Shown here one piece after another: positions 16,801 to 25,731 of a stretch of 64,000 bases of DNA. Source of the DNA: Chryseobacterium binzhouense (lineage in GTDB: Bacteria > Bacteroidota > Bacteroidia > Flavobacteriales > Weeksellaceae); the NCBI RefSeq assembly GCF_007474545.1, contig NZ_VKOG01000003.1:1-64000 (forward strand), given 5' to 3'. The notes beneath the pieces are model-generated. The model saw only the letters and a program-made list of their open reading frames with translations, was not told the DNA's origin and ran no database searches. The translations under genes and the position numbers were made by a program. The first letter of the stretch is position 1. Every line of letters starts with the position of its first letter.

Positions 16801-17609
16801 AAATCTTAAAATTTCTGGAAGATTTAAGATTTGAAAATTTTGATGACACAACTCATCTTGACCATTACCAATTCGAGCAGATATTAGAATTACTGTATTC
16901 AAGAAACGATTATGATATAGTGCGTGGTGCTAATATAGAAATGAAATATGCTTTTATATTCACAAATTCTGATTCTCATTCCCCAAAAAATCTTTATAAA
17001 TTGATGTCAGAAAAGCCAGATGAATATTTTGGATTTCTAGCTCAAATATATTTACCAGAGGATGAAAATTTAAGAGAACAAGAATTAGAAAAAATCAAGA
17101 ATAACCCAAGTTATCCAGAAGTATATAAAGCAGGATGGAAAATTATGGATTCTTTTGATATGATACCTAGTTTACTTGAGGATGGTTCTTTAAATGGAGA
17201 TGTGTTGAATAAATGGATGGAAGAAGTTAAAGAACTTGCTAAAATAAATTGTAGAGAAAAAATTACTGACATTAATATAGGACATCTACTAGCAAAGTAT
17301 CCTATTGATATATCAAAAAACAAAGGTTTTCCTAACGAAATTTATGAAGTATTAGAGGGGGATAATGCAAGTGATAAAATGAGGCAAGCATTTGAAATAC
17401 AAATTTCAAATAGTTTAGGAATGACAACAAGGGGTGCTTTTGATGGTGGAAGCATTGAGAGATATAGAGCTTCTTTTTTTGATAATCTTTTCAATGAAAC
17501 CAAATTAATATATCCAAAAGCATCCTCAATATTTAGAAGCCTTAGAGATAAATATTTATTGGATGCTAAAGATGAAGATGGGCAGGCATTATTAAGTAGT
17601 TTAGAATAG
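13806..17609 (+). CDS. Large STAND-like protein with N-terminal nuclease-like domain
   Basis: A 1267-residue soluble protein. Residues 1-170 look like a restriction-endonuclease-like domain: GGYDGEL near 53-59, SVWEFGT near 73-79, AKKYRDKKKW and YYDAIDIEQWLE, a conserved set that I associate with nuclease-type N-termini of large prokaryotic NTPase proteins. Residues about 190-370 resemble a STAND NTPase core (SRDTFENGLKKMG, then NSGRNISVLKRLL as the winged-helix/sensor part), but where a Walker A is expected the sequence reads LYIKSKTIDEATAF, with no GxxGxGKT. The remaining 900 residues are helical and repeat-like, as in sensor arms of Avs-type defence proteins. No known system name is assigned. 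It follows the five-gene operon in element 1. Confidence 0.72.
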   Translation: MRFINTNDIEMWSNSVDCQCHLPHLIRKLILATADQTKIRSIQFPYGEDVQVGGYDGELTTEVGNIFVPDGESVWEFGTTNKKGGKANDDYDKRKNNPLGKMSSQTTYINVSAKKYRDKKKWADEKKGENFWRDVRYYDAIDIEQWLELSPTVEVWLAEKLGKPITGIYTLDEYWRRWSENGKIKIAPEILLGNSREKEIDSLKSFLSNDQNKLYIKSKTIDEATAFPLAFLRHNENDFQKAIVVIDNRETFSKFIQNDVASIILIRFKAEGTDLSGATQRGHKLIIPISMSDEPTGSEKIQLPLVSRDTFENGLKKMGVDSEKARLLTKNSGRNISVLKRLLQFDDNTKPKYLKDAEVYDILPILLVNKFSEQREGDREIIEKLSGKPFAEYIKFLKELINLEDSPVYSINGIWQLVSPPDTWLYFAKYITKEQLEIFKEICLTVLSETRHKYTIPLENRGIYFETPENRSKYSSELKTGLSETLAIISVFGEENGLNSILSVMYYVDGIVQKILENNILVWRSLSRNLMILAEASPDVFLTNLERIIKDNSAKSFFEEEKSFIGGNANDLPTILWCLDIIGWMPEHLLRVSMLLCELIKLSPEKLPTLNTPISSLQSLYRVWYPQTNANVEERKVILEILIKKHPEIVFELLHLLIDKGFDTAFHTPRPKWRLFSEIKEIRVTQQEVFYMRNFCIDNFIVLSENNLERILILIDVLDKFYWDKIDVALKTVEDSWQNFSETDRNIIYNEFRKQIGKHRSHPTARWVLPPNILQKLENIAFKFKSKDEILSDSYLFEEQYPEFIEGKQIRNWKKNNDEILQRRITFVEKIIEKYGVVKIFDMANETEHPYLYGNTLALCMNLTDDDVLLVYGLIGSQNQKHYSLSSNFIRGRESKTSLDVQTEILYRLIKSGISNQAIVNFLCSLWDSINLWKFVSDLNNEEVEKLFWKSKQGFLYANDKIELFYALKKLQQFGKAITFLNTLGWGVYNHKERLTSEEILKFLEDLRFENFDDTTHLDHYQFEQILELLYSRNDYDIVRGANIEMKYAFIFTNSDSHSPKNLYKLMSEKPDEYFGFLAQIYLPEDENLREQELEKIKNNPSYPEVYKAGWKIMDSFDMIPSLLEDGSLNGDVLNKWMEEVKELAKINCREKITDINIGHLLAKYPIDISKNKGFPNEIYEVLEGDNASDKMRQAFEIQISNSLGMTTRGAFDGGSIERYRASFFDNLFNETKLIYPKASSIFRSLRDKYLLDAKDEDGQALLSSLE

Positions 17610-17731
17610 TTGATGCGGAAAAAATTCATTTTGTTCTCCGAAAAAATGCTGAGAATAATTAGTGTATAACTAACTGGCTTAAGTGATTTCTCGGTTGCTA
17701 AAAAGGGCAATTATCGCATCAAATATAATGA

Positions 17732-17974
17732 TGTACAAAGTTAGTCCAGAACCATTATCTCTTTGTAAATAATGCCTCTAAAATAGCAAATGAGCGAAAA
17801 AGAATGATTCTAACGAAGCTACTTGAAGGATTTGAAGGAAATTTGACCTCATTAAAATACGCCAAGATTGCTAAAACTTCTGTAGATACTGCTTTTAAGA
17901 GATATAAACGATTTGGTAGAAAAGGAATTTTACTCAAAGCGGATTCAGGTGGTAGAAGTACAATTGTTAGTTGA
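17732..17974 (+). pseudogene. Remnant of a Fic-family protein C-terminus
   Basis: In one frame, without a usable start, the sequence encodes NERKRMILTKLLEGFEGNLT, AKIAKTSVDTA and GILLKADSGGRST before a stop. This is the winged-helix tail commonly found at the end of Fic/DOC adenylyltransferases (N-E-R-Q...LLeGFeG.LT...GGRST). The catalytic HPFxxGNGR core is absent. It lies between the large STAND-like gene and the right attachment site of element 1, so it is probably debris of an earlier cargo gene. Confidence 0.55.
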
Positions 17975-18075
17975 AGCTTTAATAAGCGACCCCAAAACCA
18001 TCCCCTTATGAAAATGAAATGTAAATAAATTATTTTAAAATTCTAATTATCAATTTCTTATGTAAATTATAAGGT

Positions 18076-18092
18076 AATCCCTCCAACTCCAC
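18076..18092 (+). other. Attachment site between element 1 and element 2
   Basis: AATCCCTCCAACTCCAC, a 17-bp exact copy of the ssrA 3' end (2589-2605) in the same orientation, with no tmRNA sequence upstream of it. It marks the right end of element 1 and the left end of element 2. Confidence 0.85.
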
Positions 18093-18094
18093 AT

Positions 18095-18135
18095 AAACCC
18101 CTGTAAATTATTTATTTGCAGGGGTTTGTATTTTT
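18095..18135 (+). terminator. Terminator attached to the middle attachment site
   Basis: AAACCCCTG (18095-18103) pairs with CAGGGGTTT (18119-18127), followed by TGTATTTTT. It sits 2 bp after the attachment copy, as expected if this was the ssrA terminator before element 1 arrived. Confidence 0.65.
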
Positions 18136-18136
18136 G

Positions 18137-18155
18137 GGTGCTAATTTAGGTGCTA
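18137..18155 (+). repeat. Presumed integrase arm site, left end of element 2
   Basis: GGTGCTAATTTAGGTGCTA is identical to 30002-30020 at the other end of element 2. It contains two direct copies of GGTGCTA 12 bp apart, the form of tyrosine-integrase arm-type sites. It lies 45 bp inside the attachment site. Confidence 0.7.
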
Positions 18156-18234
18156 AATAAATTTTCATTAATATTTTGTATTTTACTAAATTTAGTGATA
18201 TTCAAATTTCAGAACCATAATTTAATTGATAAAA

Positions 18235-19431
18235 CTATTTAGCTACAACAGGTGTAGTATCTGTTCCACCACTATTTGAAATCGTAATATTTCTTGTCCC
18301 AGCATCACTAATAAAAATGTTATCAATAATGAGGCAGGTAATTTCCCATCTAAATGAAACGGAAGTGTGATTAGCGATATTAGGTAACCAAGGTATTGTG
18401 TCGGCATAATCTGCATAAATGCTCCACGTTTGTGTAGCGCCGCCTGACTTGAAAGGATAAATATTTGGTATTACTGCTCCTTGCCTTGTTGTAGTATCTG
18501 ATGTTGGCTTTGATACATATAAAACTCTTTCAATTCCACCACTATCAAAACCTTTTAATACAGCATTAGTTATAATTAATGTGTAATCTGCGGCACGTAT
18601 ATTCGTATTAAAATTACTAACAAATTCATCACTTCCTGTACTAAGATTATATTTTACTGTCGTAAAGGTTTTATTGGCTGTAGATCCTTTACCTATTACT
18701 CCATTTGCGTCTACAAATAGAGGAACTTGGGCTACAAAAGTTTGGTTTTGTGTAGCAGAAGCAGAGCCGTTAGATTGCGTATAAATACTATTAGTAGCTT
18801 TATCTGTTGGCAAATTTCGAAAACGAACATTGCCAGAAACATCTAATGTCTCAGTTGGAGTAGTATTTAATATTGCCACTCTGTTATTAGTACCATCAAC
18901 AGACAAAGTATTCGAATCAATATTCACCATATCTACACCAGTACCGATGATGTTCAGTTTATTGGTAGCAGAAACCGAACTTATTGTAGTGGGTTCTGTT
19001 AAAGCTCCTCCAAGTTTTACATTAGTACCAATTGCATTAAGACCATTAGAAGCAGTGAGTAGACTTGAAGTAGCACTATCTGAAATTTTTTGCCAAAAAT
19101 CACCATCAAAATAGTAGTATCCTACCGTAGTTACATTTTTTCTTTGAGAAGTTGATGGTGCAGCTGCCCCAGAAGTATCGGTAACATATATTAAAGCTCC
19201 TATTTGATTGGTTCCGTACAGCGATTCTCCTTTTGCAATTAATTCTGCTCTGGTTAATCTTGGTGCTTGTAGACCCGTCATATCGGTTGTTAAAGACACC
19301 CCTAAATCATCTACCTTCCCATTAACATCTAAAGTTGTTTTGGGGGTTTCGGTATTAACACCTATTCTTCCACTTTGCGAGTATGCAATACTGAAAATAA
19401 CTAATGATGCTAAAGATAAACTTTTTTTCAT
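18235..19431 (-). CDS. Secreted surface protein, adhesin cluster gene A
   Basis: A 398-residue exported protein. A signal peptide (MKKSLSLASLVIFSIAYSQS) is followed by GRIGVNTETPKTTLDVNGKV and LQAPRLTRAELIAKGESLYG, a module found at the start of many flavobacterial secreted fibre-like proteins, then YYYFDGDFWQKIS near residue 110. The remainder is beta-rich with repeated DVSGNVRFRN-type segments resembling phage tail-fibre sequence. No T9SS sorting domain is visible. Its first 115 residues are nearly the same as those of the next gene, while the rest differs. It is the last of four minus-strand genes apparently transcribed together with the DUF4347 protein. Confidence 0.8.
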   Translation of the reverse strand: MKKSLSLASLVIFSIAYSQSGRIGVNTETPKTTLDVNGKVDDLGVSLTTDMTGLQAPRLTRAELIAKGESLYGTNQIGALIYVTDTSGAAAPSTSQRKNVTTVGYYYFDGDFWQKISDSATSSLLTASNGLNAIGTNVKLGGALTEPTTISSVSATNKLNIIGTGVDMVNIDSNTLSVDGTNNRVAILNTTPTETLDVSGNVRFRNLPTDKATNSIYTQSNGSASATQNQTFVAQVPLFVDANGVIGKGSTANKTFTTVKYNLSTGSDEFVSNFNTNIRAADYTLIITNAVLKGFDSGGIERVLYVSKPTSDTTTRQGAVIPNIYPFKSGGATQTWSIYADYADTIPWLPNIANHTSVSFRWEITCLIIDNIFISDAGTRNITISNSGGTDTTPVVAK

Positions 19432-19504
19432 TATATATTTTTATTTTAATAATATATATTTTATTTTAAAAATCTTAATATTATAAATTTTAAAAAACTA
19501 AAAA

Positions 19505-20884
19505 CTACGGAGTTGTTACCTTTGTAGAGTTCAAAGAACCGTCATCATTTACTGTGATTTTAAAGGTAGATCCATTTGGCGAAGTAAGAATGATACCTGT
19601 GCTTGCTGTAGGATAATAACTGCTACCATCTACAACCGCTTCTGTAACATTCCCCGCAGAACCAAGCGTAGCAGGTACTGTTACATTTACTAATCCTGTA
19701 GCATCTAAATAACCAACTTTACCTTTATTAAGGGTTGTGGAATCTGCAATACCATTTGCATTTGTTAAAGTAGTAACGGTACTACCATCACCATCCCAAA
19801 CCAATATTTTTTTACTTGTATTGGTGCTAAAATTAGCTAACGGGGCATTGATATAAAAAGCATCTGATGTAGTATCTTGAATAGAAAATCTACCCGTAAG
19901 TGAAGTTGGAACAGATGTACCAAAAGGTAAAACGTCTGAAACAATTACTTTTCCATTATGATTAATAAGAAAAGCAGGTTTTCTAACTCCAGTTGCTGTA
20001 TTTATGGTTGATGAAGGGTCTGCTCCGTTTGGTGTTACTGTAATTCTAAGAGCTGTACCTGCTGTTGTAGCCGACCAAGCTTCCGTAGAAAATGCTTGTA
20101 TTGAAGCTCCTGCGGTTTCATTCCAACCGCCAAAGGTTGAACCAGACCTCTCTGCTTCACCTGTATAGGAAGACATTACAAATTGTCCTAAACCAATACC
20201 AGAACCAACTGCGGTTGGAGCACTAGCAGAACTACCTTGAGCAGATTTTCTAAGAAATAAAGTTGGCCCGTTCCCAATTCTGTCTAAATAGTTTGCCGTA
20301 ATACCATAAGTATGCAAGGTACCATTAGGATTAACTGTTCCAAGACCAAATCTATGGGTATCGGTATATACCGCTTTTTGATAATTGGTTCTATCTGTTC
20401 CGGTAGTGAGAATAGAGGTTTCCGTTCTTGCTGGACCACCTGCACTTTGTGGGCCATTGGTACTGCTAGATTCAGCAACTACATCTTTCCAAATATCTTG
20501 TGTGGTATCACCAGATGCACTAGAATTTCCTGCAGATAATTTTATCCAAAATTCACCATCAAAATAGTAATATCCTACCGAGGTTACATTTTTTCTTTGA
20601 GAGGTTGATGGTGCATCTGCACCAGAAGTATCGGTTACGTATATTAGAGCACCTTTCTGATTGGTACCGTATAGCGATTCTCCTTTTGCAATTAATTCTG
20701 CTCTGGTTAATCTTGGTGCTTGTAAACCCGTCATATCATTTGATAATGATGCGCCGAAACTATCTACTTTACCACTAACATCTAAAGTTGTTTTTGGTAC
20801 TTCTGTATTAATACCTACTCTTCCGCTTTGTGAGTATGCAATACTAAAAAGAACTAACGATGCTATAGATAAACTTTTCTTCAT
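19505..20884 (-). CDS. Secreted surface protein, adhesin cluster gene B
   Basis: A 459-residue exported paralogue of gene A. The signal peptide and the GRVGINTEVPKTTLDVSGKV and LQAPRLTRAELIAKGESLYG segments are almost identical, ending at YYYFDGEFWIKLS; the C-terminal 340 residues are unrelated at sight and contain Gly/Ser/Thr-rich strands such as LGTVNPNGTLHTYGI. The layout is that of a conserved secretion or assembly head with a variable displayed part. Promoter sequence for a separate transcript is not obvious in the 73-bp gap. Confidence 0.8.
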   Translation of the reverse strand: MKKSLSIASLVLFSIAYSQSGRVGINTEVPKTTLDVSGKVDSFGASLSNDMTGLQAPRLTRAELIAKGESLYGTNQKGALIYVTDTSGADAPSTSQRKNVTSVGYYYFDGEFWIKLSAGNSSASGDTTQDIWKDVVAESSSTNGPQSAGGPARTETSILTTGTDRTNYQKAVYTDTHRFGLGTVNPNGTLHTYGITANYLDRIGNGPTLFLRKSAQGSSASAPTAVGSGIGLGQFVMSSYTGEAERSGSTFGGWNETAGASIQAFSTEAWSATTAGTALRITVTPNGADPSSTINTATGVRKPAFLINHNGKVIVSDVLPFGTSVPTSLTGRFSIQDTTSDAFYINAPLANFSTNTSKKILVWDGDGSTVTTLTNANGIADSTTLNKGKVGYLDATGLVNVTVPATLGSAGNVTEAVVDGSSYYPTASTGIILTSPNGSTFKITVNDDGSLNSTKVTTP

Positions 20885-20939
20885 TATTTTATTTTAAAAT
20901 TCTTAATTATTTTATTTTAAAATTCTTAATTATTATATA

Positions 20940-21515
20940 TTATTGAGCAGACCAAAACGTCCAGTTTTTACCATTATAAACACAGAACATATTATTGGTA
21001 GTGTCGTAAACAATAGCTCCAGGTTCTGGTGTTATTACCGATTTATAATCTTTTACAAGAGGTAAAATCATCGCCTTGTCGGTATCTTCTAAAACCAAAA
21101 CTCCTGGAATACTTGAAGGCGTTTTTCCTATTGATACCTTTGCAGTAGGCTTTTCTGTAATACCTGTTGCATTTTGTAAACTTGGGTCTACCACGCCGTC
21201 TGTAGCAACAGTAAGATCTCTCCAGATAGATATCGTTGTTGAGTTTTCAGCTGTCGCAACTGCAAGTTTTACTTTTTTGGCATCAATATCATAAATTAAT
21301 GTTCCTGGAACAGATCCACTCGCTACACTTGCCTCATCAGTAATCCAAGGTAGAACCAGAGCTTTTTGCTTGGAAATGTCGTTAAGATCTGTTGTATTTC
21401 CAGAATTTCCAAATTCTAAAGATGCACCAGGGGTAACACTAGATTTCCCGATAGCGACCTGTGCATGTGCTGCACAGGTGGCTAGAGTGAAAATAAATAT
21501 ATACTTTTTCATCAT
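20940..21515 (-). CDS. Secreted protein of the adhesin cluster, gene C
   Basis: A 191-residue exported protein with signal peptide MMKKYIFIFTLATCAAHAQ followed by VAIGKSSVTPGASLEFG, again the short tail-fibre-like motif seen in genes A and B. Two similar halves repeat the sequence pattern (ALVLPWITDEASV / AMILPLVKDYKSV, each followed by GTLIYD or GAIVYD), so it looks like an internal duplication. It begins 8 bp after the end of the large DUF4347 gene and is probably co-transcribed with it. Confidence 0.8.
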   Translation of the reverse strand: MMKKYIFIFTLATCAAHAQVAIGKSSVTPGASLEFGNSGNTTDLNDISKQKALVLPWITDEASVASGSVPGTLIYDIDAKKVKLAVATAENSTTISIWRDLTVATDGVVDPSLQNATGITEKPTAKVSIGKTPSSIPGVLVLEDTDKAMILPLVKDYKSVITPEPGAIVYDTTNNMFCVYNGKNWTFWSAQ

Positions 21516-21522
21516 TTAATTA

Positions 21523-24500
21523 TTAATTCGTTGGACAATCTTGCTTATCAAAACACTTCCAGCCAGCTCTTGTTGAATCTGTATTAATTCTCAAACAGTT
21601 AGAACGAGAATCATAATACATCATTCCTTTTACAGGGGCAAGAATAGCAGGAGTAGTATCTGGTTTCAATGGTTCTCCGATATTTGTTCCTGTAGATTCA
21701 CTTGGCATTCTATTGATAACAAAACCTTTGGTTTTTGCTTCTAGAACCGTCCAAGCTCCTGTTCTCACTACTGGCCATTCTGTAGAACCAGAACCAGCTC
21801 TACCAAGTGTGGTGATCCCATGTTTACCAGAAATTGCAGGTAATGAAGCAGTAGGAGCAGTTCCTGGCTTATAACAAGCGGCTGTACATTCTAATAAATT
21901 TGTAAGAGTATCATCATATGCAGAACCAATAGATTGCCCATCGACTACATCATAATCCGTGATATTATTATTAATTGGAACACCACAACTAGTAACACAA
22001 GAACTGGTTGCACAAATATTAATATTCACAGGTTGAGCAGTCAAAGTACCACCAGCTGTTACAAGATCAATTTTTCCAAATGATGCGCCTCCTTCAATCG
22101 CATCAGCACAACCATCATCGTCACTATCTAAATCTAATCTGTTGGGTATACCATCTCCATCCGAGTCTGGATCGAAACCTGAACAAAGAGATTTACTAGC
22201 GGCATAAGCAAACATATTTACTAAAAGTTTATCATTGTTTGTAGTTATAGTTGGACCTTGAGATACACCTCCTAAACTGGTCAGCATATCCACATCTGCA
22301 ACAAATATGTCTCCATATAATTGGTCAAAATAAATTACTGTTTTTTTAGCTGAAGCACCAGTAGAACTATCCCTTGCCAATGCTAAAGCAGAACAACCCG
22401 GTGTAAAACCAAATACACCTTGATAAGAACCATTCTGCTCAAAATTAGGAACATAACCAAATGGACCATCAAAAACTTCAGTCTGCGAACCAAGAGGTGT
22501 TGGAACACCAGGATTAACATTACCAGATATTGGAGTTGCACCGAAAGGTTTGGTTTGAGCTTGGGTAACAATCATTACATGTTTAGGATCTCTGGTCCAT
22601 AATTTGAAAGCATCAAACTCTGCCGCCGACAAAGAAGTATTTGTACCATTTCTATCTATACCTCCTATAAAGATGATATCCAAATTAAAACGCACCAAAT
22701 CTTCATAGGTAATTTGTTTACTACCAAATGCCTCTGGGGGGGTAGCACTAGGATTTCCATAAGCTGGACCGGTACCCTCCATAGGGACTAACTCAAGCTC
22801 CGCAGGGAAAGTACCATTAGGACCAAAATTGGCTAAATTGGTGAGTTTAGGAACTGAACTGGTATTCATAAATCCACCATCAAATGTGTATCCTGTGTCC
22901 GTAGTTCCAGTATGTCTGTCATTTGGAACATATCCAACTCTCAATTTAGCGCCAGGTATAGTACAACGTTCTACAGCTTTTTCAGTTTCATCAAGAATAC
23001 CATCATTATCATCATCTAAATCATCAAAATTTATTATACCATCTCCATCCGAATCTGTACAACCATCACCAGAAATATCTTGAGTAACATAAATTATAGT
23101 AGGTGAAGAAGTTTGTAAGTTAAAAGGATTTCTATATTGTACTTTATACTCACCAGCGGATAAATTCGAGAATTGATAAGTGCCAGAAAAATAGGTAACT
23201 CCCCCATCAATACTATACTCATACGCGCTGTTAATGGGTGAAGTAATGGTTATACTCCCTGTGGTATCAGTACAAGTAATATCCTTTTTAGTTACGGTTG
23301 GCGCTGCAAAGTCTACACCTGTTATACTAGCAGTTACCACTCTGGATTCGCAATCTATGCCCGTATTATTTTTTATTTGAATGGTATACGTACCAGTACC
23401 TAATCCTGAAAAAACATTACTCGATTGCCAAGCACCCCCGTTTATTCTGAATAAGAAGTTAGCAACTGGAGTTCTATTTACTGTAATACTTCCATTTGGT
23501 GGATTAGTGGTAGAATCGACTACGACTAAGTTTGCAGAAGTAAGATTTATTGGTGAATTTAGGGTTAACGTTCTGCTTGCAGAAATACAACCAGTTGTAG
23601 TATTTCTCTTTACAACAGTGTACGTGCCCGGTTGCAAACCTGTAAAATTATTGCTTGTACTCCAAGTAGTACCACCATCAATACTATATTCTATACCTGT
23701 TTCTGGTGTTGCTAAATTATCCACTAATATGGCACCATTTGCAGGAGAACAATCTGTTGGTTGGGTAACACCTGTATTTGTAGGTGTTGCTACTGTAGGG
23801 CCAGAAATAATTCTAGAAATTGTAGGGATAATTGGTGTACATAGTGAAGATTTCACTCTATACCCGACAGCATAAGTTCCAGCAGCTAGATTAGTAAAAA
23901 ATCTAGAATCTTGCCATGTATTTCCTCCATTGATGGTGTACTCATAAGTAGCATTATTATTATTTATAGTAATTGATCCATCTGGGGTAGTACAACTTGT
24001 GGCATTAGTACTAGTTGCGGAAACTGCGGATAAAGCCGAATCACTATTTACACCAACTGCAACATTAACAATATTAGAAACACATCCTAATCTTCGGATT
24101 CTAACATCATAAATACCCGGTTTAAGATTAGTTTTTACGTTAGTAGCTTGCCAAGTATTTCCACCATCAAAACTATATTCAGTTCCTGTTGTAGTTACAT
24201 TTACGGTTAAGGAACCTGTTCCTACAGTACCGCAAGGATTAGAATCTACAATTGTGATCTGAGTTGTTGCTAAAGTTAATATACCTCCAACGTTAGTATT
24301 TACGATTGGTGATACGCAACCATTTGCATTTCTATAAGCCACTCTGTAAGTTCCTCTTGCTAAATTTGAAAATACATTACTTGTTTGAAAAGAAATCCCT
24401 CCATCTATACTATATTGAAAAGGAGAAGGATTTGTTGCTGTTACTGTTGGTGCCGTTACTGTAATCGTTCCATTTGGATTAGGTGTACATGTGGTAACAT

Positions 24501-25731
24501 TTGTTGTTGTAGCAACAGGGTTTGCAAGAGTAGTTGTACCAAAAACAATAGATGTAGGAGTTGCACTAACACAACCTGTGGAGGTGCTTCTTAAAACAGC
24601 GCTGTACGTTCCAGCTGCTAAGTTGTTAAATATTCTAGAGGTACTAAAGGTAGCTCCCCCATCAATACTATACTCTACTCCAGTTACAGCATTAAGTGTA
24701 ATAGATCCATTAGGCGTCGTACAATTGGTAACTGCTGTAGCTGTACCTGCTGCATTTGCTGGTTTTGCAGGACCTGTTAAGGTAACAATTCTTACGTTTG
24801 AAACACAACCAGAAACCGTATTTCTTATAAACGCACGATAAGTACCTTCTGTAAGGCCACTAAAAACACCTGATAATTGCCATGTAACACCATTGTCTAT
24901 ACTAAATTCATTATTAGGACTTGCAGTTGCTGCAGATGCAACAAGAGTAATAGAACCATTAGGCGTTGGACAACTTGTTGAATTGGTAGAAGTACTTGCT
25001 GTTCCATTAAATGCAGGTCTTACAGGAACATCGGTTAACGTAACCGTAGAGGTTGTAGAAACACAACCTGGTTCCGATATTTTTCTAACTCTTAAAGAAT
25101 AACTGCCTGCAGGTAAGCCGGAAAAAATATTGCTGAGTTGGTAAGTTATCCCACCATTAATACTGTATTCTCTATCCGCAGTTGCCGTAAATGTAATTGT
25201 TCCATTACTGGCAGTACAGAAGGTATTATTAGTAGTAGTTACAGCGGGCAATGCAGGTGCACCAGTTGTACACGCTTGTAGATTACCTAGAAAGTTTTTA
25301 GGAATCATGATGTCACTCGATTTTCCTACTTCTAGTAACCAGTCTCCATCTTTTCCTGTAATATTAGTAGAGGCAGAAACTTGAATTTTCAGCTCAGATT
25401 CTAAATAAGCAACAGCTTCTGTACCTTTGCTTCCTTTTCCAAATTCGCAACCATAGATATTAAGGTATTTAATATCCTTGGATAGTTTGGGTCTTAAAAA
25501 ACTTGCTATTTGTTGAGCGTTTTTCCATTCTCCATTTATCAACAATTCTCCCGATTTACCATGTGAGTAAACATGATATACAGAGCGGTTAAAACCGCTA
25601 CTGATATCACTCGTATTTACCTCAATCCCTTGATCGAAATAAAAATTGGAAGTTTCTTTTGCATCAAAACTTTGACAAAAAAACAATAACAAAATAACTT
25701 TGAACGTAAATAAAAATTTTTTTTTCATCAT
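21523..25731 (-). CDS. Giant secreted adhesin with DUF4347 and SprB-like repeats
   Basis: A 1402-residue exported protein. After the signal peptide (1-24), residues about 25-150 form a DUF4347 domain (HVYSHGKSGELLING, YLNIYGCEFGKG, VSASTNITGKDGDWLLEVG). Next come about ten repeats of some 75 residues built on CxxPNGSITV...EYSIDGGxTW...SNVFSGLxxGTY, the pattern of SprB-type gliding adhesins. Two calcium-binding thrombospondin type 3-like stretches follow (DSDGDGIINFDDLDDDNDG, PDSDGDGIPNRLDLDSDDDG) with an intervening globular domain. The end, GMMYYDSRSNCLRINTD, resembles the other cluster proteins rather than a T9SS sorting domain. The promoter region faces the response regulator gene. Confidence 0.85.
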   Translation of the reverse strand: MMKKKFLFTFKVILLLFFCQSFDAKETSNFYFDQGIEVNTSDISSGFNRSVYHVYSHGKSGELLINGEWKNAQQIASFLRPKLSKDIKYLNIYGCEFGKGSKGTEAVAYLESELKIQVSASTNITGKDGDWLLEVGKSSDIMIPKNFLGNLQACTTGAPALPAVTTTNNTFCTASNGTITFTATADREYSINGGITYQLSNIFSGLPAGSYSLRVRKISEPGCVSTTSTVTLTDVPVRPAFNGTASTSTNSTSCPTPNGSITLVASAATASPNNEFSIDNGVTWQLSGVFSGLTEGTYRAFIRNTVSGCVSNVRIVTLTGPAKPANAAGTATAVTNCTTPNGSITLNAVTGVEYSIDGGATFSTSRIFNNLAAGTYSAVLRSTSTGCVSATPTSIVFGTTTLANPVATTTNVTTCTPNPNGTITVTAPTVTATNPSPFQYSIDGGISFQTSNVFSNLARGTYRVAYRNANGCVSPIVNTNVGGILTLATTQITIVDSNPCGTVGTGSLTVNVTTTGTEYSFDGGNTWQATNVKTNLKPGIYDVRIRRLGCVSNIVNVAVGVNSDSALSAVSATSTNATSCTTPDGSITINNNNATYEYTINGGNTWQDSRFFTNLAAGTYAVGYRVKSSLCTPIIPTISRIISGPTVATPTNTGVTQPTDCSPANGAILVDNLATPETGIEYSIDGGTTWSTSNNFTGLQPGTYTVVKRNTTTGCISASRTLTLNSPINLTSANLVVVDSTTNPPNGSITVNRTPVANFLFRINGGAWQSSNVFSGLGTGTYTIQIKNNTGIDCESRVVTASITGVDFAAPTVTKKDITCTDTTGSITITSPINSAYEYSIDGGVTYFSGTYQFSNLSAGEYKVQYRNPFNLQTSSPTIIYVTQDISGDGCTDSDGDGIINFDDLDDDNDGILDETEKAVERCTIPGAKLRVGYVPNDRHTGTTDTGYTFDGGFMNTSSVPKLTNLANFGPNGTFPAELELVPMEGTGPAYGNPSATPPEAFGSKQITYEDLVRFNLDIIFIGGIDRNGTNTSLSAAEFDAFKLWTRDPKHVMIVTQAQTKPFGATPISGNVNPGVPTPLGSQTEVFDGPFGYVPNFEQNGSYQGVFGFTPGCSALALARDSSTGASAKKTVIYFDQLYGDIFVADVDMLTSLGGVSQGPTITTNNDKLLVNMFAYAASKSLCSGFDPDSDGDGIPNRLDLDSDDDGCADAIEGGASFGKIDLVTAGGTLTAQPVNINICATSSCVTSCGVPINNNITDYDVVDGQSIGSAYDDTLTNLLECTAACYKPGTAPTASLPAISGKHGITTLGRAGSGSTEWPVVRTGAWTVLEAKTKGFVINRMPSESTGTNIGEPLKPDTTPAILAPVKGMMYYDSRSNCLRINTDSTRAGWKCFDKQDCPTN

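Noticed and set aside
2605-18092. Element 1 as a prophage
   Set aside because: Apart from the small-terminase-like HTH protein there are no capsid, tail, portal, large terminase or lysis genes.
24385-24841. Open frames on the strand opposite the adhesin repeats
   Set aside because: They are low-complexity shadows (Cys/Arg or Val/Ala-rich) of the repeat coding sequence.
21900-25260. Regularly spaced repeats that could suggest a CRISPR array
   Set aside because: They are degenerate coding repeats (EYSIDGG, GTY) of the DUF4347/SprB-like adhesin; spacing is about 225 bp and DNA identity is low.
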